This document shows positions 8,295 to 17,727 of a stretch of DNA of 64,000 nucleotides, piece after piece. Position numbers and translations under genes: made by a program. The notes beneath the pieces are model-generated. The model was not told the DNA's origin, did not search any database, and saw only the letters and a program-made list of their open reading frames with translations. This DNA comes from Mesorhizobium ventifaucium (GTDB taxonomy: Bacteria; Pseudomonadota; Alphaproteobacteria; Rhizobiales; Rhizobiaceae): positions 186,001-250,000 of the forward strand of contig NZ_CAKXZS010000012.1 in the NCBI RefSeq assembly GCF_935822925.1. Reading direction: 5' to 3'. Every line of letters begins with the position of its first letter. Position 1 is the stretch's first letter.

Positions 8295-9122
8295 ATGAAC
8301 ACCATATCAGCGCTCAACACCGCCGGCGCCCGGCCTCTGCAGTTTCCGATACCGGCCAATGTCTATGCCGAGACCGTCGTCTCGGTGAAGCACTATACCG
8401 ACCGGCTGTTCTCGTTCCGCATCACCCGGCCGCAGTCGCTGCGCTTCCGCTCCGGCGAGTTCGTCATGATCGGCCTGCCCAATGCCGAAAAGCCGGTGTT
8501 CCGCGCCTATTCGATCGCCAGCCCCGCCTGGGACGACGAGCTGGAATTTTTTTCGATCAAGGTGCCGGACGGCCCGCTGACCTCGCAGCTGCAAAAAATC
8601 GAGATCGGCGACACCGTCATCATGCGGCAAAAATCGACCGGCACGCTGGTGGTCGACGCGCTGACCCCGGCCAAGCGCCTGTTCATGATCTCGACCGGCA
8701 CCGGCATCGCGCCCTTCGCCAGCCTGCTGCGCGACCCCGATACCTACGAAAAATTCGAGCAGGTCGTCCTGACCCACACCTGCCGCGACAATGCCGAACT
8801 CACCTACGGCCAGGAGCTGGTCGCCGAGCTGGAGAACGACCCGCTGATCGGCGAGCTGACCGGCGGCCGCGTCACCCTCTACAATTCGACGACGCGCGAA
8901 AGCTCCGAGCGCATGGGCCGCATCACCGCGCTGATCGGCTCGGGAAAATTCTATGCCGATCTCGGCATCGACAAGCTCGACCCCGAGACCGACCGCATCA
9001 TGATCTGCGGCTCGATGCATATGCTGAGGGATGTCAAGGAACTGGCCGAAAGCCTCGGCTTCGAGGAAGGCTCGCTGCATCATCCGGCAAGCTTCGTCGT
9101 CGAGCGCGCTTTCGTCGGGTAG
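8295..9122 (+). CDS. fpr: Ferredoxin/flavodoxin--NADP+ reductase
   Basis: 275 aa FAD flavoprotein that exchanges electrons between NADPH and ferredoxin or flavodoxin in the cytoplasm (EC 1.18.1.2). The FAD-binding motif FRAYSIASPAWDDELEFFSI (about residues 65-84) is the bacterial RAYSxAS class. ISTGTGIAPFASLLRD near residue 133 is the NADP-binding nucleotide loop. MICGSMHMLRDVKEL near 235 is the C-terminal pyridine-nucleotide motif. The protein ends in VERAFVG, the type of C-terminal extension seen in subclass I bacterial FPRs. The start at MNTISAL is preceded by AGGTTAGG at good spacing; an upstream in-frame ATG (8274) has no clear ribosome site. Confidence 0.93.
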   Translation: MNTISALNTAGARPLQFPIPANVYAETVVSVKHYTDRLFSFRITRPQSLRFRSGEFVMIGLPNAEKPVFRAYSIASPAWDDELEFFSIKVPDGPLTSQLQKIEIGDTVIMRQKSTGTLVVDALTPAKRLFMISTGTGIAPFASLLRDPDTYEKFEQVVLTHTCRDNAELTYGQELVAELENDPLIGELTGGRVTLYNSTTRESSERMGRITALIGSGKFYADLGIDKLDPETDRIMICGSMHMLRDVKELAESLGFEEGSLHHPASFVVERAFVG

Positions 9123-9181
9123 AGCCTCGACACACTTCGGTCGAGCGCCACGACGGTGCTGAACCTTTGACGCCGGAGCGA

Positions 9182-9343
9182 GGCGCCCCCCTCTGTCCTG
9201 CCGGACATCTCCCCCACTTGGGGGGAGATCGGCTGTCACCACCGCTTTCGCCAATTGTCTAAGTTGCAGGATTGAGCGGAGCGGCCAAGCTGCCGATCTC
9301 CCCCCTTGTGGGGGAGATGTCCGGCAGGACAGAGGGGGGCGCC
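9182..9343. repeat. Palindromic intergenic repeat, family 2 (copy 1)
   Basis: Outer arms GGCGCCCCCCTCTGTCCTGC and its complement, followed by CGGACATCTCCCCC and its complement, enclose a variable centre. A near-identical copy is at 10767-10928, and a short half copy lies at 54519-54550. It lies downstream of fpr and could also act as a bidirectional terminator-like structure. Confidence 0.85.
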
Positions 9344-9374
9344 AAGGATCGCTACAGATCAGCATTTATCCTGA

Positions 9375-9473
9375 GCCGTTGCATTCTTCGGCTTCGGTAA
9401 CGGCATGGATCCTAGGGTCTGCGCCGCGTCGCTTCGCTCCTTGCTTCGCCCTAGGATGACGAAGGCGCGGGGG
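9375..9473. repeat. Dispersed repeat, family 5 (copy 1)
   Basis: A segment containing CATGGATCCTAGGGTCTGCG and CGCCCTAGGATGACGAAGG; the two CCTAGG-containing parts face each other as an inverted repeat. A second copy lies at 52317-52406 and an inverted partial copy at 52142-52232. The rest of the 9.34-9.67 kb gap shows no gene. Confidence 0.75.
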
Positions 9474-9672
9474 CTTACGGCTAATCGCAAATGTTGCAGG
9501 CCTTTTTGATGCCCCGGGGGCGCGACGGATCACTAGTGTTTTCATTCCACGCCGCCGCGCTCTTCGGCTGATGTCACAGCAGGCTTTTTTCAACTATGAC
9601 CGCCTGAAGGACTCGTGAAGCGCTGCTTCACGGGCTATCTTCGGCATAAGTCGCTGAACAAAGGGGCAGGAG

Positions 9673-10737
9673 ATGAGCAGCACAATCCGCGAAGCCGATC
9701 TTGGTGCCGACAGGTTGGGCCCTTCGAGGATCACGCCGCTGCCGGCGCGTAGCGCCGCCAACGCGCCGACGCCGCAAGCGCACGGCATTGCCCGCAATCC
9801 CGGCATGAAGCTCGATCTCGGCTTCATGGAATCGATGCGCAGCGTCAACCGCTCGGCGCTGGAACGGCGTGTCGCCAGCCTGACCAAGCGGCGCTCGATC
9901 AAGGCCGACAACCAGGCCGCCTGGCTGCTGCGCGCCGTCGCCTGCATGGACCTGACGACGCTGAACTCGAACGACACCGACGAGCGCGTGCGCCGGCTCT
10001 GCGCCAAGGCGGTCAATCCGTTCCGCCGCGACATCGTCGAAGGCCTCGGCATTACTGGCGAAAAGATCCGCCCGGCGGCGGTCTGCGTCTATCATCCCTT
10101 CGTCGCCACTGCCGTCGATGCGCTGCGCGGCAGCGGCATCCATGTCGCCGCCGTATCCACTGCGTTCCCGCACGGCCTCACGCCACTTTCGACGCGTCTG
10201 CAGGAGATCGAAGCCTCGGTGAGCGACGGCGCCGACGAGATCGACGTCGTCATTCCGCGGGGCCTAGTTTTTGGGGCGAAATGGCAGCAGCTCTATAACG
10301 AGATCGTTGCGATGCGCGCCGCCTGCGGCGAGGCGCATCTCAAGGTCATCCTCGGCACCGGCGACCTCGCCACGCTGCGCAACGTCATGCTGGCCTCGAT
10401 GGTGGCGATGATGGCGGGCGCCGATTTCATAAAAACCTCGACCGGCAAGGAAAGCGTCAACGCAACGCTGCCGGTCGGCCTCGCCATGGTGCGCGCCATC
10501 CGCGCCTATTTCGAGGAGACCGGCTACCTCATCGGCTTCAAGCCGGCCGGCGGCATTTCCACGGCCAAAGCCTCGCTCGACTGGCTGGTGCTGATCAAGG
10601 AAGAGCTGGGACGGCGGTGGCTGGAGCCGGACCTGTTCCGCTTCGGCGCGTCGAGCCTTTTGACCGACATCGAGCGCCAGCTCGAACATCATCTGACCGG
10701 TCATTACTCGGCCAATCATCGCCACGCGATGGCGTAG
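9673..10737 (+). CDS. deoC: Deoxyribose-phosphate aldolase
   Basis: 354 aa DeoC (EC 4.1.2.4), which cleaves 2-deoxyribose-5-phosphate to glyceraldehyde-3-phosphate and acetaldehyde. The Schiff-base lysine is in DFIKTSTGKESVNAT (Lys254 with this start). The other conserved parts are ACMDLTTLNSNDT, PAAVCVYHP and GFKPAGGIST. It belongs to the longer DeoC class with an extra N-terminal region of about 60 residues. The ATG at 9673 has GGGGCAGG immediately upstream with rather tight spacing, so a later start is possible. The next gene is a large aldehyde dehydrogenase, fitting oxidation of the acetaldehyde released. Confidence 0.92.
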   Translation: MSSTIREADLGADRLGPSRITPLPARSAANAPTPQAHGIARNPGMKLDLGFMESMRSVNRSALERRVASLTKRRSIKADNQAAWLLRAVACMDLTTLNSNDTDERVRRLCAKAVNPFRRDIVEGLGITGEKIRPAAVCVYHPFVATAVDALRGSGIHVAAVSTAFPHGLTPLSTRLQEIEASVSDGADEIDVVIPRGLVFGAKWQQLYNEIVAMRAACGEAHLKVILGTGDLATLRNVMLASMVAMMAGADFIKTSTGKESVNATLPVGLAMVRAIRAYFEETGYLIGFKPAGGISTAKASLDWLVLIKEELGRRWLEPDLFRFGASSLLTDIERQLEHHLTGHYSANHRHAMA

Positions 10738-10766
10738 GGTCAGCGTTTTGAACGTGGAGTTCCTTC

Positions 10767-10928
10767 GCGCCCCCCTCTGTCCTGCCGGACATCTCCCCCC
10801 ACTTGGGGGGAGATCGGCCTTCATCTTTGATTTCGCCAACGGCCAACCTCGAAAAAGGAGGCGCTGTCGGCGAAACAGCCAATCTCCCCCTCGTGGGGGA
10901 GATGTCCGGCAGGACAGAGGGGGGCGCC
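10767..10928. repeat. Palindromic intergenic repeat, family 2 (copy 2)
   Basis: Same arms as the copy at 9182: GCGCCCCCCTCTGTCCTGCC with its complement at the right end, and an inner CATCTCCCCC / GGGGGAGATG pair. It sits between deoC and the aldehyde dehydrogenase gene. It could attenuate readthrough while leaving the two genes on one transcript. Confidence 0.85.
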
Positions 10929-10965
10929 ACGGAACGCCCACCAAGACGATTATCGGGAGCGCCCC

Positions 10966-13338
10966 ATGAACATTCTCGAACGCTATCACGCCATGGACTA
11001 CGGTCCGGCGCCGGAGGCCCGCAACGAGGCCGATGCCTGGCTTGCCGCGCGCGATTTTTCCAAAGCGCTGTTCATCGGCGGTGACTGGAAAGCAGCCGGC
11101 GGCGGCAAGACTTTTGATACCAGCGACCCGTCCTCGGGAAAACTGCTGGCCAAAGTCTCGGATGCCGGAGCTGCCGATATCGAGGCGGCGGTTTCGGCCG
11201 CGACAAAAGCGTTGCCGAAATGGAGCGCCAGCTCCGGCTACAGCCGAGCCAAAGTGCTCTACGCAATCGGCCGCGCCATGCAGCGCCACCAGCGGCTGTT
11301 TGCGGTGCTGGAATCGATCGACAACGGCAAGCCGATCCGCGAAAGCCGCGACATCGACGTGCCGCTGGCCATCCGCCATTTCATCCACCATGCCGGCTGG
11401 GCGCAGGCGCTGGACAGGGATTTTCCGGATCAGAAGGGCGTCGGCGTCGTCGGCCAGATCATCCCGTGGAACTTTCCGCTACTGATGCTGGCCTGGAAGA
11501 TCGCGCCGGCGCTGGCGGCCGGCTGCGCGATCGTGCTCAAGCCGGCCGAGTTCACGCCGCTCACCGCCATCCTGTTCGCCGAGATTTGTGAGCGCGCCGG
11601 CGTGCCGAAGGGCGTCGTCAACATCGTCCAGGGCGGGCCGGAGGCAGGCGCGGCAATCGTCAATCATCCCGGCGTCCAGAAGATCGCCTTCACCGGTTCG
11701 TCCGAGGTCGGCAAGATCATCCGCAAGGCCACTGCCGGATCAGGGAAAAAAATATCGCTGGAACTTGGCGGCAAGTCGGCTTTCGTCGTGTTCGAGGACG
11801 CCGACCTCGACAGCGCCGTCGAGGGACTGGTCGACGGCATCTGGTTCAACCAGGGCCAGGTCTGCTGCGCCGGCTCGCGCCTTTTGGTGCAGGAAGGCGT
11901 CGCTGAAGCCTTCATCGCCAAGGTCAAGACGCGGATGAGCCGGCTGCGCGTCGGCAGCCCGCTCGACAAGAACACCGATATCGGCCCGCTGGTCGACTTG
12001 ACCCAGCTCGATCGCGTCAAGGGGCTGGTCGCCGAAGGCGCCAGGCAGGGCGCCGTCTGCTGGCAGCCGGATGTGGCGCTGCCGTCCTCCGGCTATTACC
12101 ACCTGCCGACGCTGGCGACAGGCGTTTCGCCGGCTAACATCCTGGCGCAGGAAGAGGTGTTCGGCCCGGTGCTGGCGACCATGACGTTTCGCAACACCGA
12201 GGAAGCGGTCGAGCTCGCCAACAACACGCGCTACGGCCTGGCCGCCTCGGTGTGGAGCGAGAACGTCAACCTCGCCCTGCACGTCGCGCCGCAATTGAAG
12301 GCCGGCGTCGTCTGGGTCAACGGCACCAACATGTTCGACGCCGCCTGCGGCTTCGGCGGTTATCGCGAGAGCGGTTTTGGCCGCGAAGGCGGGCGCGAGG
12401 GCATGTTCGAATATTTCTCGGCGAAACTGCCGCTCGGCCCGATCGTCAAGCCGGCAGCGGCTACGGCGCAGCCCGTCGAACAGGCGGAAGGCGATGCCAT
12501 CGACCGCACGGCAAAACTGTTCATCGGCGGCAAGCAGGTCAGGCCGGACGGCAATTATTCGCTTGCCGTCCCCACCGCCAAGGGCAAGCTTGCCGGCGAG
12601 GTCGGGCTCGGCAGCCGCAAGGATGTCCGTGACGCCGTCGCGGCTGCACGTGCCTGCAAGGCCTGGCCGGAGGCGACAGCCTATAACCGCAGCCAGGTGC
12701 TCTACTATCTGGCCGAAAATCTGTCGGGCCGCGCGGGCGAATTTGCTGCCCGCGTGACCGAGCTTACCGGCGCCACCGCCAAGGCGGCGCGCGACGAGGT
12801 CGAGCTGTCGATCGAGCGGCTGTTCCTCTATGCCGGCCTGGCCGACAAGTTCGAGGGCCGTGTCCACCAGCCGCCGGCCCGCGCCGTCACCCTGGCGCTG
12901 CACGAGCCGGTCGGCGTCGTCGGCATCGTCGCGCCCGACAACGCGCCTCTGCTTGGCCTTATCTCGCTGGTGGCGCCGGCGCTGGCCCTGGGCAACACCG
13001 TGGTCGCGGTGCCGTCGGAAAAATATCCGCTACTTGCCACCGATCTCTACCAGGTCATCGAGTATTCCGACGTTCCGGCCGGCGCCATCAACATCGTCAC
13101 CGGGCGCAGCGCCGAACTCGCCGGCGTGCTGGCCAAGCACGACGATGTCGACGGGCTCTGGCTGTTCGCCGATGCCGAGACCTGCGCCAAGGCCGAAGCC
13201 GACTCCGTCGGCAATCTCAAGCGTGTCTGGACCGGCAACGGCCGCAGCCTCGACTGGACGTCGGTCGAGGCCGCCGGCGATGCCTTCCTGCGCCGTGCCG
13301 TCGAAGTCAAGAACGTCTGGGTGCCCTACGGCGACTGA
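10966..13338 (+). CDS. Two-domain aldehyde dehydrogenase (ALDH16-like)
   Basis: 790 aa, far longer than a usual 480-500 aa ALDH. Residues 1-490 form a complete NAD(P)-dependent aldehyde dehydrogenase: IIPWNFPLLMLAWKIAPALA, the general-base LELGGKS (Glu266), and the nucleophile in NQGQVCCAGSR (Cys300). Residues about 510-790 are a second ALDH-like domain (FIGGKQVRPDGNYSL, then VGIVAPDNAPLLGLISLVAP) that stops early and has no GQxC nucleophile. This matches bacterial ALDH16, where the C-terminal domain is structural (family knowledge). It starts after GGGAGCGCCCC. Its place after deoC suggests acetaldehyde, or another aldehyde from deoxynucleoside breakdown, as substrate (inference). Confidence 0.88.
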   Translation: MNILERYHAMDYGPAPEARNEADAWLAARDFSKALFIGGDWKAAGGGKTFDTSDPSSGKLLAKVSDAGAADIEAAVSAATKALPKWSASSGYSRAKVLYAIGRAMQRHQRLFAVLESIDNGKPIRESRDIDVPLAIRHFIHHAGWAQALDRDFPDQKGVGVVGQIIPWNFPLLMLAWKIAPALAAGCAIVLKPAEFTPLTAILFAEICERAGVPKGVVNIVQGGPEAGAAIVNHPGVQKIAFTGSSEVGKIIRKATAGSGKKISLELGGKSAFVVFEDADLDSAVEGLVDGIWFNQGQVCCAGSRLLVQEGVAEAFIAKVKTRMSRLRVGSPLDKNTDIGPLVDLTQLDRVKGLVAEGARQGAVCWQPDVALPSSGYYHLPTLATGVSPANILAQEEVFGPVLATMTFRNTEEAVELANNTRYGLAASVWSENVNLALHVAPQLKAGVVWVNGTNMFDAACGFGGYRESGFGREGGREGMFEYFSAKLPLGPIVKPAAATAQPVEQAEGDAIDRTAKLFIGGKQVRPDGNYSLAVPTAKGKLAGEVGLGSRKDVRDAVAAARACKAWPEATAYNRSQVLYYLAENLSGRAGEFAARVTELTGATAKAARDEVELSIERLFLYAGLADKFEGRVHQPPARAVTLALHEPVGVVGIVAPDNAPLLGLISLVAPALALGNTVVAVPSEKYPLLATDLYQVIEYSDVPAGAINIVTGRSAELAGVLAKHDDVDGLWLFADAETCAKAEADSVGNLKRVWTGNGRSLDWTSVEAAGDAFLRRAVEVKNVWVPYGD

Positions 13339-13360
13339 GCGTGTGTCGATTGCAACGTCG

Positions 13361-13553
13361 GCGCCGCCCCTCATTGCCCTGCCGGGCATTTCTCCCCGTA
13401 TAGTGACGGGGAGAAAGAAGCTGGCCGCAGCCTCGGCGCATATTCTGCAACGTTGGATGTTAGCGAAACCATCGACGACAGCGCCCCTCTCCCCGTCACT
13501 ATACAGTCACTATACGGGGAGAGGATGCCGGCAGGCAGGTGAGGGGCAGCGCC
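13361..13553. repeat. Palindromic intergenic repeat, family 1 (copy 2)
   Basis: Arms as in the copy at 3129, but the right inner arm contains a small internal duplication: GTCACTATAC appears twice in tandem around 13495-13515. The trailing module CAAACCTGAAGCGATTGCCC (13582-13601) matches the sequence following the first copy. The gap between the dehydrogenase and the SDR contains no gene. Confidence 0.85.
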
Positions 13554-13703
13554 AATGCCCGGAAAGGGTGAGGGGTAAATTCAAACCTGAAGCGATTGCC
13601 CTGGCCCTTCCGGTCTTGACGGCAGAAAAGATGTTCTTTACCGAGAAAAAACATTTGCCGCCCCTAGGCGAATAGCACCCGGGCGGCGACAGAGGAGAAC
13701 AGC

Positions 13704-14435
13704 ATGGCGGATCTGGCAGGCAAGATCGTTGTCGTCACGGCGGCGGCGCAAGGCATCGGCCGGGCGAGCGCGCTGGCTTTCGCCAAGGCGGGCGCCGTCG
13801 TCCATGCCACCGACATCAACGAGGTGATGCTCGCCGACTTAGGCAAGACGGCGGGCATCAAGACCCGCAAGCTCGACGTGCTGAACGACGAGGCGGTGAT
13901 TTCGGCCTTTGCCGAGATCGGCGCCGTCGATGTGCTGTTCAACTGCGCCGGCTTTGTCCATTCAGGCTCGATCCTCGAGATGAAGGACGCCGATCTCGAC
14001 TTTGCTTTGGATCTCAACGTTCGCTCGATGATCCGCACCATCCGCGCCGCGCTGCCCGGCATGCTGGAGCGCGGCGATGGCTCGATCATCAACATGGCGT
14101 CGCTGGCCGGCTCGACCAAGGGGGTGCCCAACCGCTTCGTCTATGGGCTGACCAAGGCTGCCGTCATCGGCCTGACCAAATCGGTCGCCGCCGACTATGT
14201 CGGCAAGGGCATACGCTGCAACGCCATTTGCCCCGGCACGGTCGAAAGCCCGTCGCTGGAGGACCGCATGCATGCGCAGGGCGACTACGAGGCGGCCCGC
14301 GCCGCCTTCATCGCCCGCCAGCCAATGGGCCGCCTCGGCACGCCCGAGGAAATCGCCGACCTTGCCGTCTATCTAGCTGGAGCCACCTATACGTCGGGGC
14401 AGGCTTATAATATCGACGGTGGCTGGTCGATCTAG
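13704..14435 (+). CDS. Short-chain dehydrogenase, 2-keto-3-deoxy-L-fuconate dehydrogenase-like
   Basis: 243 aa classical SDR. The NAD-binding motif is VVTAAAQGIGRASALAFAKA (residues about 10-29), followed by the NCAG motif. The catalytic Ser, Tyr and Lys lie in NMASLAGS and YGLTKAAVIGLTKS. PGTVESPSLEDRM near residue 180 resembles 2-keto-3-deoxy-L-fuconate dehydrogenases of Xanthomonas and Burkholderia (recalled similarity, not searched). A GAGGAGA site precedes the ATG. The next gene encodes an FAH-fold hydrolase that could act on the 2,4-diketo product, which supports the assignment. It could instead be an unrelated sugar-acid or polyol dehydrogenase. Confidence 0.7.
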   Translation: MADLAGKIVVVTAAAQGIGRASALAFAKAGAVVHATDINEVMLADLGKTAGIKTRKLDVLNDEAVISAFAEIGAVDVLFNCAGFVHSGSILEMKDADLDFALDLNVRSMIRTIRAALPGMLERGDGSIINMASLAGSTKGVPNRFVYGLTKAAVIGLTKSVAADYVGKGIRCNAICPGTVESPSLEDRMHAQGDYEAARAAFIARQPMGRLGTPEEIADLAVYLAGATYTSGQAYNIDGGWSI

Positions 14436-14444
14436 GAGTCTGAA

Positions 14445-14560
14445 AATCCTATTCTGCCGGCGCCTGACGCGGCGTCTGCGCTTGCCTAGGCTCACGTACT
14501 TTAAGTACGCTCCGCTCCGGTTCTCGAAAACCACGCCACTCGCCGCAGCGGAGCGAGTTT
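14445..14560. repeat. Dispersed palindromic repeat, family 6 (copy 1)
   Basis: Contains the hairpin CGTACTTTAAGTACG followed by CTCCGCTCCGGTTCTCGAAA. An inverted, diverged relative lies at 61893-62012. It fills the 160-base space between the SDR and the hydrolase genes, which may nevertheless share a transcript. Confidence 0.65.
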
Positions 14561-14596
14561 GCAACGGCCTCTGGTCGCAACTGGGAGAAAAATTGC

Positions 14597-15442
14597 ATGA
14601 AACTGCTGCGCTATGGCGAAGCGGGGAGCGAACGCCCCGGCCTGCTCGATGCGGATGGGACGATCCGCGACCTCTCCGCCCATGTCACCGACATTGCCGG
14701 CGAGGCGCTCGACCCGGCATCGCTCGAAACATTGTCGAAGCTCGATCCGCAATCGCTGCCGGCGGTTTCCGGCAAGCCGCGCATCGGCGCCTGTGTTGCG
14801 GGCACTGGCAAATTCATCTGCATTGGCCTCAACTATTCCGACCATGCCGCCGAGACCGGCGCCACCGTGCCGCCGGAGCCGATCATCTTCATGAAGGCAA
14901 GCTCGGCCATCGTCGGGCCAAACGACGACGTGCTGATCCCGCGCGGCTCGGTCAAGACCGACTGGGAAGTCGAGCTTGGCGTGGTCATCGGCAGAAAAGC
15001 CAAATACGTCACCGAGGCCGAGGCGCTGGACTATGTCGCCGGCTACTGCGTCGCGCATGATGTTTCCGAACGCGCCTTTCAGGCCGAGCGCCAGGGCCAG
15101 TGGACCAAGGGCAAGTCCTGCGACACGTTCGGGCCGATCGGCCCGTGGCTGGTCACCAAGGACGAGGTCGAGGACCCGCAGAACATTCCGATGTGGCTGA
15201 AGGTCAACGGCAAGACGATGCAGAACGGCTCGACCAGGACCATGGTCTATGGCGTCGCCTACCTCGTCTCCTATCTCAGCCAGTTCATGTCGCTGCATCC
15301 GGGCGACATCATCTCGACCGGCACGCCGCCCGGGGTTGGGCTGGGCATGAAGCCGCCGGTGTTCCTGAAGCCCGGCGACGTCGTCGAGCTCGGCATCGAA
15401 GGGCTGGGCATGCAGAGGCAGACGTTCAAGGCGGACGCGTAG
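14597..15442 (+). CDS. Fumarylacetoacetate hydrolase-fold protein (2,4-diketo-3-deoxy-L-fuconate hydrolase-like)
   Basis: 281 aa. The C-terminal FAH domain (about residues 70-280) contains FICIGLNYSDHAAETGA, the metal-binding DWEVELGVVIG and STGTPPGVGLGMKPPVFLKP. This subgroup has been called ureidoglycolate lyase-like; characterised relatives hydrolyse 2,4-diketo-3-deoxy-L-fuconate to pyruvate and lactate (family knowledge). GGGAGAAAA precedes the ATG. The neighbouring SDR would supply that diketo acid. No fuconate dehydratase or lactonase is nearby, so the two genes cover only the lower end of the pathway. Other acylpyruvate substrates cannot be excluded. Confidence 0.75.
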   Translation: MKLLRYGEAGSERPGLLDADGTIRDLSAHVTDIAGEALDPASLETLSKLDPQSLPAVSGKPRIGACVAGTGKFICIGLNYSDHAAETGATVPPEPIIFMKASSAIVGPNDDVLIPRGSVKTDWEVELGVVIGRKAKYVTEAEALDYVAGYCVAHDVSERAFQAERQGQWTKGKSCDTFGPIGPWLVTKDEVEDPQNIPMWLKVNGKTMQNGSTRTMVYGVAYLVSYLSQFMSLHPGDIISTGTPPGVGLGMKPPVFLKPGDVVELGIEGLGMQRQTFKADA

Positions 15443-15463
15443 GCGCTTCACTTGGGCAAGTTT

Positions 15464-15593
15464 GCGCCGCCCCTCATCTGCCTGCCGGCATCTTCTCCCC
15501 GTATAGTGACGGGGAGAAGGACGAAGCTCCAGCGCTGACGCCCCCCTCTCCCCGTCCCTATACGGGGAGAGGGTAAGGGTGAGGGGCAGCGCC
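15464..15593. repeat. Palindromic intergenic repeat, family 1 (copy 3)
   Basis: GCGCCGCCCCTCATCTGCCT ... GAGGGGCAGCGCC outer arms and TTCTCCCCGTATAGTGACGG / CCCGTCCCTATACGGGGAGA inner arms. It lies between two converging transcripts (the FAH-fold hydrolase and the ABC ATPase) and may serve as a bidirectional terminator. Confidence 0.85.
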
Positions 15594-15608
15594 AACCTTT
15601 GCCGCGAA

Positions 15609-16607
<999 letters not shown>

Positions 16608-16665
16608 GGCATTCCTCCGGATTGGAATGTGGGCGCCAGGGCACCCCCTGACGAAAATTCCCCTG

Positions 16666-17727
16666 TCACAATCGCACCGCCTTCCCGCTGCGCACGCTCT
16701 CGTCGGCGGCGAGGCAGACGGCGAGCGACTTCACCGCGTCGTCCATATGGCGGGTTAGATCCAGATCCTCGCGGACGGCCTTCAGCACAAAAGCCTGTTC
16801 GAGATCGCAGAGATCCTGATGGCCGGGCTCACCCTCCATCGACAGCATCTCATCCGGCTTGGCGAACTTGCCGTCCGCGCCGGTCGCCGCGCTGTGCAGG
16901 CGGATAGTCGAGGTCTTGGTGTGGGTGTCGATGTCGTCGGATTTGACGCCCTCTTTCATGACGATCGACACGCAGCCATTGGGCGAGATCACGTCCTTCA
17001 CGAAGAACGCCGTCTCCGAGATCATCGGCCCCCAGCCGGCCTCGTACCAGCCGACCGAGCCGTCGTCGAACAGCACCTGCAGGTGGCCGTAATTGTACAT
17101 CGTGGGCGCAATCTCGTCGGTCAGCCTCAGCCCCATGCCGCGCACCTCGACCGGCCTGGCGTCGGTGATCTGCAGCATCACATCGAGATAGTGCACGCCG
17201 CAATCGACGATCGGCGACGTCGTCTGCATCAACTGCTTGTGCGTCTCCCAGCTATGGCCGGAGGATTGCTGGTTGAGGTTCATGCGGAACACGTAAGGGC
17301 CACCGAGCTTGCGCGCCTCGGCGATCAACCTGATCCAGGACGGGTGATGGCGCAGGATGTAGCCGATCACCAGTTTTTTGCCGTTGGCCTTGGCCGCTGC
17401 GACGACGCGTTTGGCATCCGCCACCGTCGTCGCCAGCGGCTTTTCGACAAAGACATGGCAGCCGGCTTCGAATGCTTTGACCGCATAGTCGGCGTGGCTG
17501 TCGGAATAGGTGGCGATGCAGGCGATATCAGGCCTTTCGTCGCGCAGCGCCTCGTCGAAGGAGCGCCTGATGCCATAGCCGGAAAGCCCGGCCGGCAGCG
17601 GCACGTCCGAACGGTTGACAAGTGTCGCGATCCGGAAGCCCGGATTGGTGTGATAGGCCAGCGCGTGGCTGCGGCCCATATTGCCAAGACCGGCGACGAC
17701 GACGCGAAGAGGTTTATCCTTACTCAC
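16666..17727 (-). CDS. Gfo/Idh/MocA family oxidoreductase
   Basis: 353 aa NAD(P)-dependent sugar oxidoreductase family. The N-terminal Rossmann domain begins [20 protein letters not shown], and the family EKP motif is present as [15 protein letters not shown] (about residues 90-104). The C-terminal alpha/beta domain holds [17 protein letters not shown], with the usual GxHxxD-like segment. The start is GTG at 17727, overlapping the stop of the permease gene (GTGA). Its position inside an amino-sugar ABC operon suggests it modifies the imported sugar or a derivative. The specific reaction is unknown. Confidence 0.88.
   Translation of the reverse strand: MSKDKPLRVVVAGLGNMGRSHALAYHTNPGFRIATLVNRSDVPLPAGLSGYGIRRSFDEALRDERPDIACIATYSDSHADYAVKAFEAGCHVFVEKPLATTVADAKRVVAAAKANGKKLVIGYILRHHPSWIRLIAEARKLGGPYVFRMNLNQQSSGHSWETHKQLMQTTSPIVDCGVHYLDVMLQITDARPVEVRGMGLRLTDEIAPTMYNYGHLQVLFDDGSVGWYEAGWGPMISETAFFVKDVISPNGCVSIVMKEGVKSDDIDTHTKTSTIRLHSAATGADGKFAKPDEMLSMEGEPGHQDLCDLEQAFVLKAVREDLDLTRHMDDAVKSLAVCLAADESVRSGKAVRL

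Noticed and set aside
8307..9365. Minus-strand frame opposite fpr
   Set aside because: Antisense to a well supported reductase, composition typical of a shadow frame, and it extends into a palindromic repeat.
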